A DNA stretch of 64,000 bases from Rhodopseudomonas sp. P2A-2r (GTDB lineage: Bacteria > Pseudomonadota > Alphaproteobacteria > Rhizobiales > Xanthobacteraceae), in the NCBI RefSeq assembly GCF_026015985.1, contig NZ_CP110389.1, positions 310,001-374,000 of the forward strand. The letters are read 5' to 3'. Below the pieces are notes generated by a model that was not told the origin of the DNA, did not search any database, and saw only the letters and a program-made list of their open reading frames with translations. Positions 46,447 to 56,444 of this stretch are shown one piece after another; the first letter of the stretch is position 1, and every line of letters starts with the position of its first letter. The position numbers were made by a program, and so were the translations under genes.

Positions 46447-47555
46447 ATGATGGATCAGCAGAATTTTGTGCCGGGCGGGCTGCCTTCCGCGGAATCCGTC
46501 GCCGTGGCGCCCTCGCGCGGCAACAGCCCGGTTCCGGCGAGCGTCGCGGCGCTGGCCGGCGAACTCGGTCTCCGGCTCGGCGATCAGACCGACCTGACCA
46601 TCCGCCGGATCCGGCGCGGCAAGGCGTATTCCTTCGTCCGGGCCAACGGCACGGCCATCAAGCATACCGGCACCATCAAGCGGTTGAACGCCATGGCCGT
46701 GCCGCCCGCCTATGCCAAGGTTCGCTATGCCGCCGATCCGGCCTCGCATCTGCAGGCGGTCGGTGTCGATGCCGCCGGCCGGCTGCAATATCGCTATCAT
46801 GCGGACTGGGAGAAGGTGCGCGAGCAGCGCAAGGCGCATCGCCTCGCCACGCTGGTCGGCGCGCTGCCGAAAATCCGGCGCGCCGTATCGATGCATCTGT
46901 CCGGCGATGCGCCGACCCGCGAACTGGCGCTATCCGCGGTGATCAAGCTGATCGCGCGCACCGCGATCCGGCCGGGCAACGAATCCTACATGAAGCTCAA
47001 CGGCACCCGCGGCGCCACCACGCTGCTGAAGTCCAACGTTGCGCTGGAAGGCGACTGCATCGTGCTGACCTTCAAGGCCAAGGGGGCAAGGCCGTGCGCA
47101 AGGAATGCGACGCCGCCAAGCTGGTGCGCGCCATCGGCATCCTGCGGACCGTGCCGGGCAAGCGCATGTTCCAGTATCGGGACGATGCCGGCCGCGTCTA
47201 CAACGTCAACACCACCGCGGTGAATGCGTTTCTGCGCGACATCGCCGGCATCAAGATCTCGCTGAAGGATTTTCGCACGCTGATGGCCTCGGCCGTGGTG
47301 CTGGAATCGCTGTCGCGGATCACGCCTGCGACCAGCGCGACCGGTCGCAAGATGCAGGTGCTGGAAGCCGTGCGCGCCGCTGCCGATGAATTGTCCAATA
47401 CGCCGGCGATCTGCCGCAAGAGCTACGTCCACGACACCATCGTCACCGCCTTCGAGGACGGCATCCTCGAACGCTTCGCCGCGACGATGAAGGGCTACCG
47501 CTCGCAATCGAAGCGCGAGCAGCTGCTGGCGCAGGTGGTCGCCGCGGCGGGGTGA
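46447..47555 (+). CDS. DNA topoisomerase IB (frameshifted)
   Basis: Eukaryote-like type IB topoisomerase found in many soil bacteria, about 369 residues when repaired. The N-terminal domain has IRRIRRGKAYSFVRANG and IKRLNAMAVPPAYAKVRYAA; the catalytic core has IARTAIRPGNESYMKLNGTRGATTLLKSNV and the C-terminal block NTPAICRKSYVHDTIVTAFEDG with the nucleophilic Tyr in KSYVH. The frame breaks at a GGGGG run (47082-47086) after FKAKG; one extra base restores GKAVRKECDAAKLVRAIG. Two adjacent ATGs (46447, 46450) are possible starts. Confidence 0.88.
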
Positions 47556-47571
47556 CCCCTTCACCTCGCAG

Positions 47572-47657
47572 TTGTCGTCACCCGGCTTGACCGGGTGACC
47601 CAGTATGTTGGGACGCCGGCGCTTCCTGGATCGCCCGGTAAAGCCGGGTGATGACAG
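47572..47657. repeat. GTCGTCACCCG palindromic element, copy 3
   Basis: 86-base, shorter member of the family at 35853 and 41467: TGTCGTCACCCGGCTTGACCGGGTGACCCAGTA at one end and GATCGCCCGGTAAAGCCGGGTGATGACAG at the other. It lies between the convergent topoisomerase and methyltransferase genes and touches the latter's stop. Confidence 0.8.
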
Positions 47658-47659
47658 CC

Positions 47660-48361
47660 TTATGTTGCGGCATCGCAAGCAGACAGGAGCGTCCACACCG
47701 CGGTGTTCTTGATATCGGCATCTTCCAGGTCGCGCGTCACCGGCACCTGGTATTCCGCGATCTTGCGCAATTTGTCCCTGGGCAGATAGCTGCGGCCGGG
47801 GTCGCCGATCAGCACCAGCGCACCCTCGGCGGCCTTGGCGGCGAGAAAGGCAAACGCGCGCTCGGCAGTGTCGCGCTCGTAAAAAATGTCGCCGGCGAGA
47901 ATCGTCTCAGCGAGAGGCGCTTCGGCTGCCGCCAGGAGATCGTCGCCGCTGACATCGACCATCACCTTGTTGGCACGGGCGTTGAGCACGATGGCCGTGC
48001 GGGAAAAGCTGTCGATGTCGTAGGCGATCACGCGCGCGGCGCCGGCCTTCATGGCGGCGATGGCGACCAGCCCCGACCCGGATGCAAGGTCGATCACGGT
48101 CCGGCCGGCGACGCTGGCCGGATGATCGATGACATAACGTGCCAGCGCCTGGCCGCCGGCCCAGGCGAAGGCCCAGAAAGGCGGGGGTAGTCCGATTTCG
48201 CTGAGCTCGTCCTCGGTCTTGCTCCACAGCGGCACGGCTTCGGCTGCGACGTGCAGCTTTATCTCCGGCACCATCGGCACCGGCAGCAGCAAGGTATTGG
48301 CGAGGACGAAGACGGCCGGATCGCCGACCGCCGGAAGGTTGGTGGCGTCGCCGGCGCTCAC
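47660..48361 (-). CDS. Class I SAM-dependent methyltransferase (ETFB/nicotinamide-N-methyltransferase-like)
   Basis: 233-residue methyltransferase. The SAM-binding motif is VIDLASGSGLVAIAAMKAGA, followed by VIAYDIDSFSRTAIVLNARAN and ILAGDIFYERD. The N-terminal VPEIKLHVAAEAVPLWSKTEDEL and PPPFWAFAWAGGQALARYV are characteristic of the bacterial electron-transfer-flavoprotein-beta lysine methyltransferase group, so a protein-lysine target is likely. The GTG at 48359-48361 lacks a clear ribosome site; the frame also continues upstream, so the start is uncertain. Last of a tsaD-gpsA-EVE-methyltransferase series on this strand. Confidence 0.85.
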   Translation of the reverse strand: MSAGDATNLPAVGDPAVFVLANTLLLPVPMVPEIKLHVAAEAVPLWSKTEDELSEIGLPPPFWAFAWAGGQALARYVIDHPASVAGRTVIDLASGSGLVAIAAMKAGAARVIAYDIDSFSRTAIVLNARANKVMVDVSGDDLLAAAEAPLAETILAGDIFYERDTAERAFAFLAAKAAEGALVLIGDPGRSYLPRDKLRKIAEYQVPVTRDLEDADIKNTAVWTLLSACDAAT

Positions 48362-48392
48362 CGTGAAACGACGCGTGCGTGCGGGCGCACGC

Positions 48393-48806
48393 TCAGAACC
48401 CGCCCATCTTGCAGACGATCTTCCATTCCTCTGGTGTCACCGGCTGCACCGACAGCCGCGACAGTTTGATCAAGGCCATTTCCGACAGCTGCTTCTCCAG
48501 TTTGACCGCGGCCAGCGTCACCGGCGTCTTCAGCGGCTTGTCGGCCTTGATGTCGACGCAGACGAACTTGCCGGATTCATCGGTAGGGTCGGGATAGTGC
48601 TCTTTGATGATCTCGACGACGCCGACGATCTCCTTGCCCTCGTTGGAGTGATAGAAGAACGCGCGGTCGCCCTTCTTCATCTGCATCATGAACAGTTTGG
48701 CGCTGTGGTTGCGCACGCCGGTCCAGGCCTCGCCCTTGGCGCCTTTGGCGACCTGCTGGTCCCACGACCAGGTCGAGGGCTCGGATTTCATCAGCCAGTG
48801 TTTCAT
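48393..48806 (-). CDS. EVE domain protein
   Basis: 137-residue single EVE (PUA-like) domain, a fold that binds modified bases in DNA or RNA. Typical features: the start KHWLMKSEPSTWSWDQQ, WTGVRNHSAKLFMMQMKKGDRAFFYHSNEGKEIVGVVEI and the end LSVQPVTPEEWKIVCKMGG. In proteobacteria such stand-alone EVE proteins are common near housekeeping genes. It starts immediately after the gpsA stop, with no bases between, so cotranslation is likely. Confidence 0.92.
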   Translation of the reverse strand: MKHWLMKSEPSTWSWDQQVAKGAKGEAWTGVRNHSAKLFMMQMKKGDRAFFYHSNEGKEIVGVVEIIKEHYPDPTDESGKFVCVDIKADKPLKTPVTLAAVKLEKQLSEMALIKLSRLSVQPVTPEEWKIVCKMGGF

Positions 48807-49793
48807 CTATCCCTCAGCCTTGAACGGTCGTGTCAGCAGGCCCTCGATGGCCTGGTCGATGGTGGCATGCCCCGCGAGAATGGCGGCGACGGCACGGGCG
48901 ACCGGCATGTCGACGTCTTTCGACGCCGCCAGTTCGGTCAGCACCGGCGCGGTGAATTCGCCCTCGGCGAGCTTGTTGCGCGGCGGTTGCTCGCCGCGGC
49001 CGAGCGCCGCGCCGAGCGAGAAATTACGCGACTGCGCGCTGGAGCAGCTGAGGATCAGGTCGCCGAGGCCGGACAGGCCGGCCATGGTCTCAACGCGCGC
49101 GCCGCAGGCGCGGCCGAGCCGCGACAATTCGCTGAAGCCGCGCGTGGTCAGCGCCGCCAGCGCCGAGGCGCCGAGCCGCTTGCCGGCGACGATGCCGGCG
49201 GCGATCGCCAGCACGTTCTTCGCCGCGCCGCCGATCTCGACGCCGCGCACGTCGGTGGAGTGATAGGGCCGGAACGTCGCCGAGCCCAGCGCATGCACAA
49301 GCGCAATGGCTAGCGCCTCATTCGAGGTCGCCAGCGTCACCGCGGTCGGCAACCCGCGCGCCACGTCGTCGGCGAAACTCGGTCCGGACAAGATCGCCGG
49401 GATCGCCGTCGGCGCGGCTGCGGCGATCACCTCGGTCATGAACTGGTGGGTGCCGCGCTCGATGCCCTTGGCGGTGGCGATCACCGGCGCGGCGTCGCGC
49501 AGATGCGGCGCCAGCGCGGTCAGCGCCTCGCGCAGATTCTGCGCCGGGGTTGCCAGCAGGATGATATCGGCACGCCCGGCCAGTGCGAGATCGCTGGTGA
49601 CCTTGATGGCGTCGTCCAGCGGAACGCCCGGCAGCCGTGGATTTTCCCGGCTGTCGTCGATCAGCGTCGCTGCGGCTGGCGTGCGCGCATACAGCACCAC
49701 ATCGCGCCCGGCCCGCGCGGCGACGCTGGCCAGCGCGGTGCCCCAGGCCCCGGCGCCGATCACCGCGATGCTGTTGAAGGCGGCCACGGTCAA
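48807..49793 (-). CDS. gpsA: Glycerol-3-phosphate dehydrogenase (NAD(P)+)
   Basis: Makes sn-glycerol-3-phosphate from dihydroxyacetone phosphate for phospholipid synthesis, 328 residues. Motifs: [21 protein letters not shown] (cofactor), [65 protein letters not shown] with the catalytic Lys, and [20 protein letters not shown]. The start is the TTG at 49791-49793, which overlaps the TGA of tsaD (TTGA); a GTG two codons inside is an alternative. Abuts the EVE gene downstream. Confidence 0.94.
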   Translation of the reverse strand: MTVAAFNSIAVIGAGAWGTALASVAARAGRDVVLYARTPAAATLIDDSRENPRLPGVPLDDAIKVTSDLALAGRADIILLATPAQNLREALTALAPHLRDAAPVIATAKGIERGTHQFMTEVIAAAAPTAIPAILSGPSFADDVARGLPTAVTLATSNEALAIALVHALGSATFRPYHSTDVRGVEIGGAAKNVLAIAAGIVAGKRLGASALAALTTRGFSELSRLGRACGARVETMAGLSGLGDLILSCSSAQSRNFSLGAALGRGEQPPRNKLAEGEFTAPVLTELAASKDVDMPVARAVAAILAGHATIDQAIEGLLTRPFKAEG

Positions 49794-50880
49794 TATGCCG
49801 CGCGGGTCTTGGAGAAACCTGCCGGCGCGGTGGCATTGCTGTCGAGCAGCCAGCGCGCACGGGGGCGGCTTCCATGTCGTCGACCAGGCCGAGCGCGAGG
49901 CGTTCGGCGCCGGCCCAGGCGATCATCGCGCCGTTGTCGGTGCACAACGCCGGCGGCGGCATGATCAACTGCGTCCCGGCCTTGGTCGCGACGTCCTGCA
50001 ATGCGCCGCGGATCGCCTGGTTGGCGGCGACGCCGCCGGCGGCGACCAGCGCGTTGGGCGTGCCGAACCGTTCGTGAAAGATCCGCAGCCCGACGCGCAG
50101 CCGGTCGGCGGTGGCGTCCATCACTGCGGCCTGGAAGCTGGCGCAGAGGTCGGCGATGGCCTGCCGGTCTAGCCGGTCGAGCCGGCTGGCCTCGTTGCGC
50201 ACCGCAGTCTTCAGGCCCGACAGCGAGAAATTGGCGTCCGGCCGGCCCAGCATCGGGCGCGGGAAGGCGAAGCGGGCGGGATCGCCGTCGCGTGCGGCCT
50301 GTTCGACCTGCGGGCCGCCGGGATAGGGCAGGCCGAGCATTTTCGCGACCTTGTCGAAGGCCTCGCCCATGGCGTCGTCGACGGTGGTGCCGAGCCGCAC
50401 ATAATCGCCGACGCCGAGCACGGCGACGATCTGGGTGTGGCCGCCGGAAGCCAGGAACAGGCAATAGGGAAAGGCGATATTGTCGGTCAGCCGCGGCGTC
50501 AGCGCGTGGGCCTCGAGATGATTGACCGCGATCAGCGGGGTGTCGTGCACCATGGCGATGGCCTTGGCGGTGGTCAGACCGACGATGACGCCGCCGATCA
50601 GGCCGGGACCGGCGGCGGCGGCCACGGCGTCGAGCTGGGCGAAGCCGATGCCGGCCTCGGACATGGCGCGACCGATAATGCCGTCGAGCAGGTCGACATG
50701 GGCCCGCGCGGCGATTTCCGGCACCACGCCGCCGAACGGCGCGTGGTCGGCGATCTGCGAATGCACGATGTTGGACAGGATGCTGCCGCGGCCGTCGCTG
50801 TGCCGTTCGATGACGGCGGCGGCGGTCTCGTCGCAGGTCGTCTCGATCCCCAGCACCAGCATCGGTCGGTCGGTTGTCAA
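49790..50880 (-). CDS. tsaD: tRNA threonylcarbamoyladenosine transferase TsaD (frameshifted near 3' end)
   Basis: Transfers the threonylcarbamoyl group to A37 of ANN-reading tRNAs, about 363 residues when repaired. It shows [30 protein letters not shown], the metal ligands in [18 protein letters not shown] and [12 protein letters not shown]. The frame breaks at GGGGG (49861-49865) after MEAAP; one extra base gives [23 protein letters not shown] and a stop overlapping the gpsA start. I prefer the TTG at 50878-50880 because AAGGA lies six bases before it; the ATG six codons inside (50862) is the alternative. Divergent from hemD. Confidence 0.92.
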
Positions 50881-50998
50881 TCTCGGTCCTTGCGTTTGCG
50901 GCCCAGCCGGGCTTTTGCTTCCCCGGCGTAGCATTCCGAGGTCGCGCCATGCAATCGCCAGCGGCCGCGATGACCCCCAAAGCACAGGCGCTGTCGCC

Positions 50999-51771
50999 AT
51001 GGCCATTCTCGTCACCCGCCCGCAGCCGGACAATGATTCGACCGCCGCAGCCTTGCGCGCGCGCGGGCTCAAAGTGCTGCCGGCGCCGATGCTGCGCTTC
51101 GAACAGATCCCTTCAACGACGATGCCGGCGCCAGCTATGGCGCCGTCATCGTCACCTCGGCCAACGCCCTGCGCGCCATCGCCGATCAGCCGGTGCTCGC
51201 AACGCTGCGCAAGCTGCCGCTGTTTGCGGTGGGCGAGCGCACGGCGGAGGCCGCGCGCGAGGTCGGCTTCGACGACGTGACGTCCGCCGACGGCGATGCC
51301 AATGCGCTGCGCGATCTGGTGGCCGACAGCGTGCGGAGCAAACGTCTCAGGAAGTCGCAGACCTTGCTCTATCTGGCCGGCGCCGATCTGGCGCGCGACC
51401 TGGCCGGCGAGCTCGGCGCGCGCGGCTTCAATGTGACGGTGCAGACCACCTATAGCATGGTGCCGGTGACCGCGTTTCCCGCCGAGGTCGGTGAGGCCTT
51501 CGCCTCCGGCGGGGTGGAGGCGGTATTAAATTACTCCCGGCGCAGCGCCCGCGCCTTCGTCGATGCCGCCCGCGCCGCCGGGGTGGAGATCTCAGCGCTG
51601 GCGATCCCGCAATGCTGCCTGTCGGAGCAGGTGGCGTCGATCGTGCGCGACGCCGGCGCAACCCGGGTGCTGGTCGCTGACCGGCCCGACGAGGCCGCCC
51701 TTTTGCTGCGCTCGACCGTGCCTTGGCCCCGTTATCGCGCTAAGGAGAGGGACGAATCTGCTAGGTCTTGA
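50999..51771 (+). CDS. hemD: Uroporphyrinogen-III synthase (frameshifted)
   Basis: Cyclises hydroxymethylbilane to uroporphyrinogen III in haem synthesis, about 257 residues when repaired. It begins [23 protein letters not shown], the standard HemD start. The frame breaks at a CCC run (51109-51111) after FEQIP; one extra C gives [23 protein letters not shown] and then [31 protein letters not shown] and [15 protein letters not shown], all family-like. It is followed 24 bases later by the mitofilin-like gene and then hemY, a usual order. The hemC gene, often directly upstream of hemD in this group, is not present between tsaD and hemD. Confidence 0.87.
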
Positions 51772-51795
51772 TGCCCGTAACAAGGAACTCCGGCG

Positions 51796-53046
51796 ATGGT
51801 CGATGACAGGCCCGAACACACTGCGCCGGATCTGGGCCGGCCCGATCTGGGCAGGCCGAAGCGCCCGCCGCCGACCATCGACCTCGCGGCCACCGAGGTG
51901 ACCAGCGAAACCGCCGCCAGCAACGCCGGTGCCCCCGAAGCCCCGGCTGAGACGCAGGCCGAACCCCAGCTGGAGCATACGTCCGAGCCCCCGGCCGCCG
52001 CTGAGACTGAATCCCCCGCCGAAGTGGAGGCCGCCGCCACCGAGCCGGCCGCGCCCCCTGCGCCCAAATCCTCTGCCGCCCTCGCCGCCGGGTCCGGCGC
52101 CCTTGCCGCAGCCGTCGTGGTCGGCATTGCATGGTTCGCCGGCTGGCAGGCGACCCCGAGTGCCCCGGAAGCCCCGCAGGCCAACAGCATGGCGCTGGAC
52201 GCGCTCAGCGCCCGCATTGCCCGCGTCGAGTCGCGGCCGGCGCCGACCGCGTCGCCAGGCGCTGCCGCGGCGCCCGATCCCGCGTTGGCCGCGCGCCTCG
52301 ATGCGCTGGAAAAATCCGTCACCGCGCTGCGCAGCGACCTCGCCGCCATCAGCGCCCAGTCGGAACGCGCCGCAGCCGCGGTCGCCGACCTCAAATCCGC
52401 GCCGCCGGCCGCTGCCCCGCCGGTGAATCTTGCGCCGATCAACGACCGGCTCAGCAAGATCGAACGTGCCGCCACGGCGCTGCGGGCCGAGGCTGCGCAG
52501 CAGGCCGCAAAACCCGCCGACGACAGACCGTTGCGCCGCGTCGTCGCGGCCTCGCTGCTCGACGGCACGCTGCGCCAAAGTGAGCCCTATGCGGCGCAGC
52601 TCGGCGCCGCCAAGCCGCTGGCGGAGGACGCCAATGCACTGAAGCCGCTCGACGCCTTCGCCGCGTCCGGCCTGCCGACCGCCGCGGCGCTGAGCCGCGA
52701 GCTGCTCGCGGTGCTGCCGAAGCTGACCGCGACGCCGGAGCCGGCGCCGACCACCGGCACCGGATTCGTCGACCGGCTGCAGGCCGGCGCCGTCCGGCTG
52801 CTGCGCATCGAACGCACCGACGCGGTGGCCGGCGACGACCGCAACGCCATCGTGTCCCGCGCCACCGCCGCGGCCTTGCGCAACGACGTCGCTTCGGCGC
52901 GGCGTGAGCTCAATGCGCTGCAGCCGGCCGATCGCGGCGCCGTGCAGGCCTGGATCGACAAGGTCGACGCGCGCGATGCCGCGCTCGCCGCTTCCCGCCA
53001 GTTCGCAGCCGACGCGATGGCGGCGCTCAACAAGCCGGCGCCATAG
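51796..53046 (+). CDS. Mitofilin-like membrane protein of the hemD-hemY cluster
   Basis: 416-residue inner-membrane protein related to mitofilin/Mic60 (COG4223). An acidic, Pro/Ala-rich cytoplasmic N-terminus (residues 1-95) is followed by one membrane helix (SAALAAGSGALAAAVVVGIAWFAG), a predicted coiled coil (LDALSARIARVES to ERAATALRAEAAQ) and a helical C-terminal domain (RRVVAASLLDGTLRQSEPY, LNALQPADRGAVQAWIDKVDARDAAL). In alphaproteobacteria Mic60-like proteins shape inner-membrane invaginations, and the gene always sits with hemY. Start ATG 51796 follows AAGGA. Confidence 0.85.
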   Translation: MVDDRPEHTAPDLGRPDLGRPKRPPPTIDLAATEVTSETAASNAGAPEAPAETQAEPQLEHTSEPPAAAETESPAEVEAAATEPAAPPAPKSSAALAAGSGALAAAVVVGIAWFAGWQATPSAPEAPQANSMALDALSARIARVESRPAPTASPGAAAAPDPALAARLDALEKSVTALRSDLAAISAQSERAAAAVADLKSAPPAAAPPVNLAPINDRLSKIERAATALRAEAAQQAAKPADDRPLRRVVAASLLDGTLRQSEPYAAQLGAAKPLAEDANALKPLDAFAASGLPTAAALSRELLAVLPKLTATPEPAPTTGTGFVDRLQAGAVRLLRIERTDAVAGDDRNAIVSRATAAALRNDVASARRELNALQPADRGAVQAWIDKVDARDAALAASRQFAADAMAALNKPAP

Positions 53047-53053
53047 GAATCCG

Positions 53054-54855
53054 ATGCTCCGAATCATTCTGTTTCTGGTGTTGATCGCGCTCGCGGCCCT
53101 GGGCGCGGCCTGGGTGGCCGATCAGGGCGGCGATGTGGTGCTGACATGGGGCAGCTGGCGCGCCGCGCCGTCGTTGCCGGTGTTCCTGCTGGTGCTGCTG
53201 CTGACGATTATCGCGGCCATGGTGGCGTGGGCGATCCTGCGCGGGCTGTGGCGGACGCCGGCGCGGCTGCGCACGAGCCGGCGCGAGAAGCGGCTGGCCA
53301 AAGGCCGTCATGCGATCACGCAGGGCCTGCTGGCCATCGGCCACGGCGACAGCGAGGCCGCGCGGCTGCATGCCGGCCACGCCAGGCGCTTTGCCGCCAA
53401 CGATCCGCTGGCGCTGCTGCTGCATGCGCAATCGGCGCAGCTCGACGGCGACCGCGAGGGCGCCCATCGCGCCTTCCACGCCATGGCCGAGCGCGCCGAC
53501 ACACGGCTGCTCGGGCTGCGCGGCTTGTTCATCGAGGCGCAGCGCGCCGACGATCCGCTGGCCGCGGTGACCATCGCCGAGGAGGCGCTGAAGCTGGCGC
53601 CGGGCTCGACCTGGGCCTCCCACGCCGTGCTGGGTTTCCGTTGCGCGCAGAATGACTGGAGCGGCGCGCTGGCGATCCTCGACAACAATCTCGCCTCCGG
53701 CCTGATCGACAAGCCGGCGTTTCGCCGCCAGCGCGGCGTGCTGCTGACGGCCCGCGCGCTGGCGCTGGAGACGCTGGACCGCGATCTGGCGCGCGAAAGC
53801 GTGATGGAGGCCGTCAAGCTGGCGCCGACGCTGGTCCCGGCGGCGGTGCTGGCCGCGAAATTCGAGAGCGAGGCGCATCAGATCCGCCGTGCCATGAAGA
53901 CGGTCGAGACCGCCTGGCTGGCGCAGCCGCATCCCGATCTCGCCGACGCCTATGCCCATATCAAGCTCGGCGATTCCGCCCGCCAGCGGCTGGTGCGGGT
54001 CGAGACTCTGGCGCAGAAGGCGCCCGGCCATATCGAAAGCGCGCTGGCGCTGGCCCGCGCCGCCGTCGACGCCAGCGAATTCGCCCGCGCCCGCGCGGCG
54101 CTGGAGCCCTTCGTGGCGGCGCCGACCCAGCGCGTGGCCATGCTGATGGCCGAGATCGAGCGGCTGGAGCACGGCGACAGCGGCCGTGCCCGCGCCTGGA
54201 CCCTGCGCGCGGTGCGCGCCGCCCACGATCCGGTATGGACCGCCGACGGCTACGTCTCCGACCGCTGGCGCCCGGTGTCGCCGGTCACCGGGAGACTCGA
54301 CGCGTTCCAGTGGCAGACGCCGCTGGCCTCGTTGCCGTCGGACCGCATGTCGACCATCGAATCCGAGATCCTGCACGCCACCGTGCTGGCACCGCCGGCG
54401 CCCGTGCCGGCCCGGCCGGTGGCCGAGGCCGAGCCGTTGCCGCCCGCGGCGCAGGACAATGTCCCGGCGCCGATTGCGGCCGAATCCGAACCCGCTGTCA
54501 CGGCCGAGCCCGCGCCCAAGCCCGCGCCCAAGCCTGCACCTAAGCCCGCGCCGCCGGAGGCCGCCGAGCCGCCAGAGCCGGTTGCGCCCGCCACGTCGGC
54601 TGCGCCCGCGGCCCCGCTGCGGCCCCTGTTCCCACCGCGCCGCCCGCCCCGGCCTCAACCGCCCCCGCCGCGCCGCCGCCCTTGTTCCGGGCGCGCGCGG
54701 ACATCGTCCGCCCCATTCCCGCGGTGATTCCCATCGTCCGCGCGCCCGACGACCCCGGCGTCGACGACGATCCCCTGCATGACGAATTCGCCGAGCTGAA
54801 CGGCGCCCAGCAGGCCGGCGGCTGGCGCGGCTTCCTGGCCCGTTGGGGCGGCTGA
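53054..54855 (+). CDS. hemY: HemY-family protein (frameshifted near 3' end)
   Basis: Inner-membrane TPR protein associated with haem synthesis clusters, about 600 residues when repaired. Two N-terminal membrane helices (MLRIILFLVLIALAALGAAW, LPVFLLVLLLTIIAAMVAWAI) are followed by the HemY_N motif KRLAKGRHAITQGLLAIGHGD, a TPR array up to about residue 400, the conserved WTADGYVSDRWRPVSPVTGRLDAF and a Pro/Ala-rich tail. The frame breaks in the tail at CCCC (54612-54615); one extra C leads to FRARADIVRPIPAVIP, DEFAELNGAQQAGGWRGFLARWGG and a stop at 54855. It starts seven bases after the mitofilin-like gene. Confidence 0.88.
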
Positions 54856-54871
54856 AGCCCGCCGCTCCTTA

Positions 54872-54897
54872 ACCTCTCCCCGCTTGCGGGGAGAGGT
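54872..54897. repeat. CCTCTCCCC hairpin (dispersed family)
   Basis: Inverted repeat ACCTCTCCCCGC / GCGGGGAGAGGT with a two-base TT loop, just after hemY. It is followed by GGGTGAGGGGACTC, a companion often seen with this repeat. Related hairpins are at 5071-5092 and 5944-5966. It probably terminates hemY. Confidence 0.7.
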
Positions 54898-55145
54898 CGG
54901 AGCCGGGCGCCAGCCCGGTTCCGGGTGAGGGGACTCTCGGCGGCCCGACGGCCTCACTCCCGCTGAGTGCTAAATCGGACCACCTTGGCGCGAAACCCCG
55001 GCAAAGCGCCCCTCGGCCGCTCCGCAGCATTCCGCCCCTCGCCCGATTCCGCCCCTTCCAGCGCTGCCGCTTCTTGCAAAATCACCCCGCGCCCGATATC
55101 AGATGCGCCTGTGTTTCGGCCCCTCGCCGAACGCACCGTTGGTTC

Positions 55146-55221
55146 GCCGCAATAGCTCAGTTGGTAGAGCACGTCATTCGTAATGACGGGGTCACAGGTT
55201 CGAGTCCTGTTTGCGGCACCA
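55146..55221 (+). tRNA. tRNA-Thr (anticodon CGT)
   Basis: 76-base cloverleaf with encoded CCA. Acceptor GCCGCAA pairs with TTGCGGC, the D-arm has AGCTCAGTTGGTAGAGC, the anticodon stem GTCAT/ATGAC encloses TCGTA giving anticodon CGT (codon ACG), and the T-arm has GGTTCGAGTCC. A lower-GC region begins immediately downstream. Confidence 0.96.
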
Positions 55222-55275
55222 ACCATTCCTCCGTCCCGAACGAAATTGCCAACCTTGCGTGGGGCCGCACGCTCA

Positions 55276-55300
55276 CGCCGCATCAAAGGCGGCGATTTTC
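55276..55300 (+). terminator. Putative terminator after tRNA-Thr
   Basis: Stem CGCCGC / GCGGCG with a seven-base ATCAAAG loop, followed by ATTTTC, 55 bases past the tRNA. A plausible short Rho-independent terminator. Confidence 0.5.
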
Positions 55301-55502
55301 GTGATCTATGACGCTATTTGTAGATCGCTCGGAGTCGCAGAGGCCTATCAAGAAGGTGTGACTGCAGTTCGGTTATCAGGACGGTCGGCCGATCATATAA
55401 GAATGATTAAGGCGCCACGATAGTTTTCGTGCACTGAGGCTATTGGCGTAGGCGCGCTGTGGTGGTGGAACCTCTCGCGCGAAAGCTTCCGAGCTCTGCG
55501 TC

Positions 55503-56444
55503 TTAAGCTGTTGCCGCTAGCTGCGTATCCATAACGGCTCTGGCCTTAGCCGCAGCGCTCGCTGGATCGCTAGCTAGTAGCTCCCGGGCAAGATCGAAGC
55601 CCCCGACGTTGTTAGCCCACCGAATTCCTACCGTAGGTTCTTTCCATGGGAGCAAAATGCCGAAGCGCCAGAATTTACCGGGCAGGCGAGTCCGTAGTTC
55701 AACATACCAATCGTAGTCGTGTGTGAAGATAAAAACCTGTCGGTCAGAGAACTCTTGGGTCAAAAGGTCGGTCACGTAACTCCGGTGCTCACGATCAAAG
55801 CTGCTCACAACATCGTCTAGAACAAGCGGAATATTAGTTCCGTCCCGTTTGGCAAAAGCCAAGAACACACAGAGGCCTAAGCTATTACGATGTCCTTCCG
55901 ATAGCGTCAGCCGCAGGCTTAACTGCTTTCTGCCGTAGAAACGCAGTGCCAAATCCAAAGCTTTGTCCGCAGCCTCTGGTTGGTAGAGATGCACGCTATC
56001 TATAGGTTCTTGAGGATGAAGGACGGCCCACATTTTTTGGATATCGTCGCTAATGCTTTTGATGACTGAAGTAGTTTGCGCTCGGATTTCCGCCCGCGTC
56101 GCGTCCTCCATTTCCGTAACGAAAGTGACGAGTAGGTCTATTTGCTCAATCCGAGATCTCAATCTAACAATTTCTGGGAAGTGGCTTGCAGACTCTAGCA
56201 GCCCCAAATCTGTAACAAGTTTTTCGATTGAAGAAGGAGCGTCTTTTGAGGCGCGTTTCAGCTCCGCGACAACGGCAACCAAAGCTGCCGAAGATTCCTC
56301 TGATCCACTATCCAACCTGCCTTCTCTGAGATCGGCGATTGGAAAGGCACAAAAGTTTCTAAAATAGTCTCTCAAAGTCTCGTCGCGGATTGCCACCCGC
56401 AATTTTCCAGCAATCTCTTTCCGGATCGAATTTCGATCGCCCAC
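55503..56444 (-). CDS. C-terminal half of an SMC/ABC-like ATPase (probable truncated remnant)
   Basis: 313 residues. The C-terminal part has the ABC signature-like LTLSEGHRNSLGLCVFLAFAK, Walker B IPLVLDDVVSSFDREHR and the H-loop region IFTHDYDWYVELR. The N-terminal 130 residues are mostly helical and coiled-coil-like. No Walker A (GxxxxGKS) is present, so this looks like the back half of a larger ATPase whose front was lost: the frame closes at a TGA about ten codons before the GTG at 56442-56444. Base composition is clearly more AT-rich than the neighbours, and it lies next to tRNA-Thr, which suggests a horizontally acquired, decayed gene, perhaps from a defence or DNA-repair ATPase. Confidence 0.7.
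   Translation of the reverse strand: MGDRNSIRKEIAGKLRVAIRDETLRDYFRNFCAFPIADLREGRLDSGSEESSAALVAVVAELKRASKDAPSSIEKLVTDLGLLESASHFPEIVRLRSRIEQIDLLVTFVTEMEDATRAEIRAQTTSVIKSISDDIQKMWAVLHPQEPIDSVHLYQPEAADKALDLALRFYGRKQLSLRLTLSEGHRNSLGLCVFLAFAKRDGTNIPLVLDDVVSSFDREHRSYVTDLLTQEFSDRQVFIFTHDYDWYVELRTRLPGKFWRFGILLPWKEPTVGIRWANNVGGFDLARELLASDPASAAAKARAVMDTQLAATA

Noticed and set aside
53027..54658. 543-codon frame opposite hemY
   Set aside because: Antisense to hemY, Arg/Gln/Gly-rich shadow typical of high-GC coding DNA.
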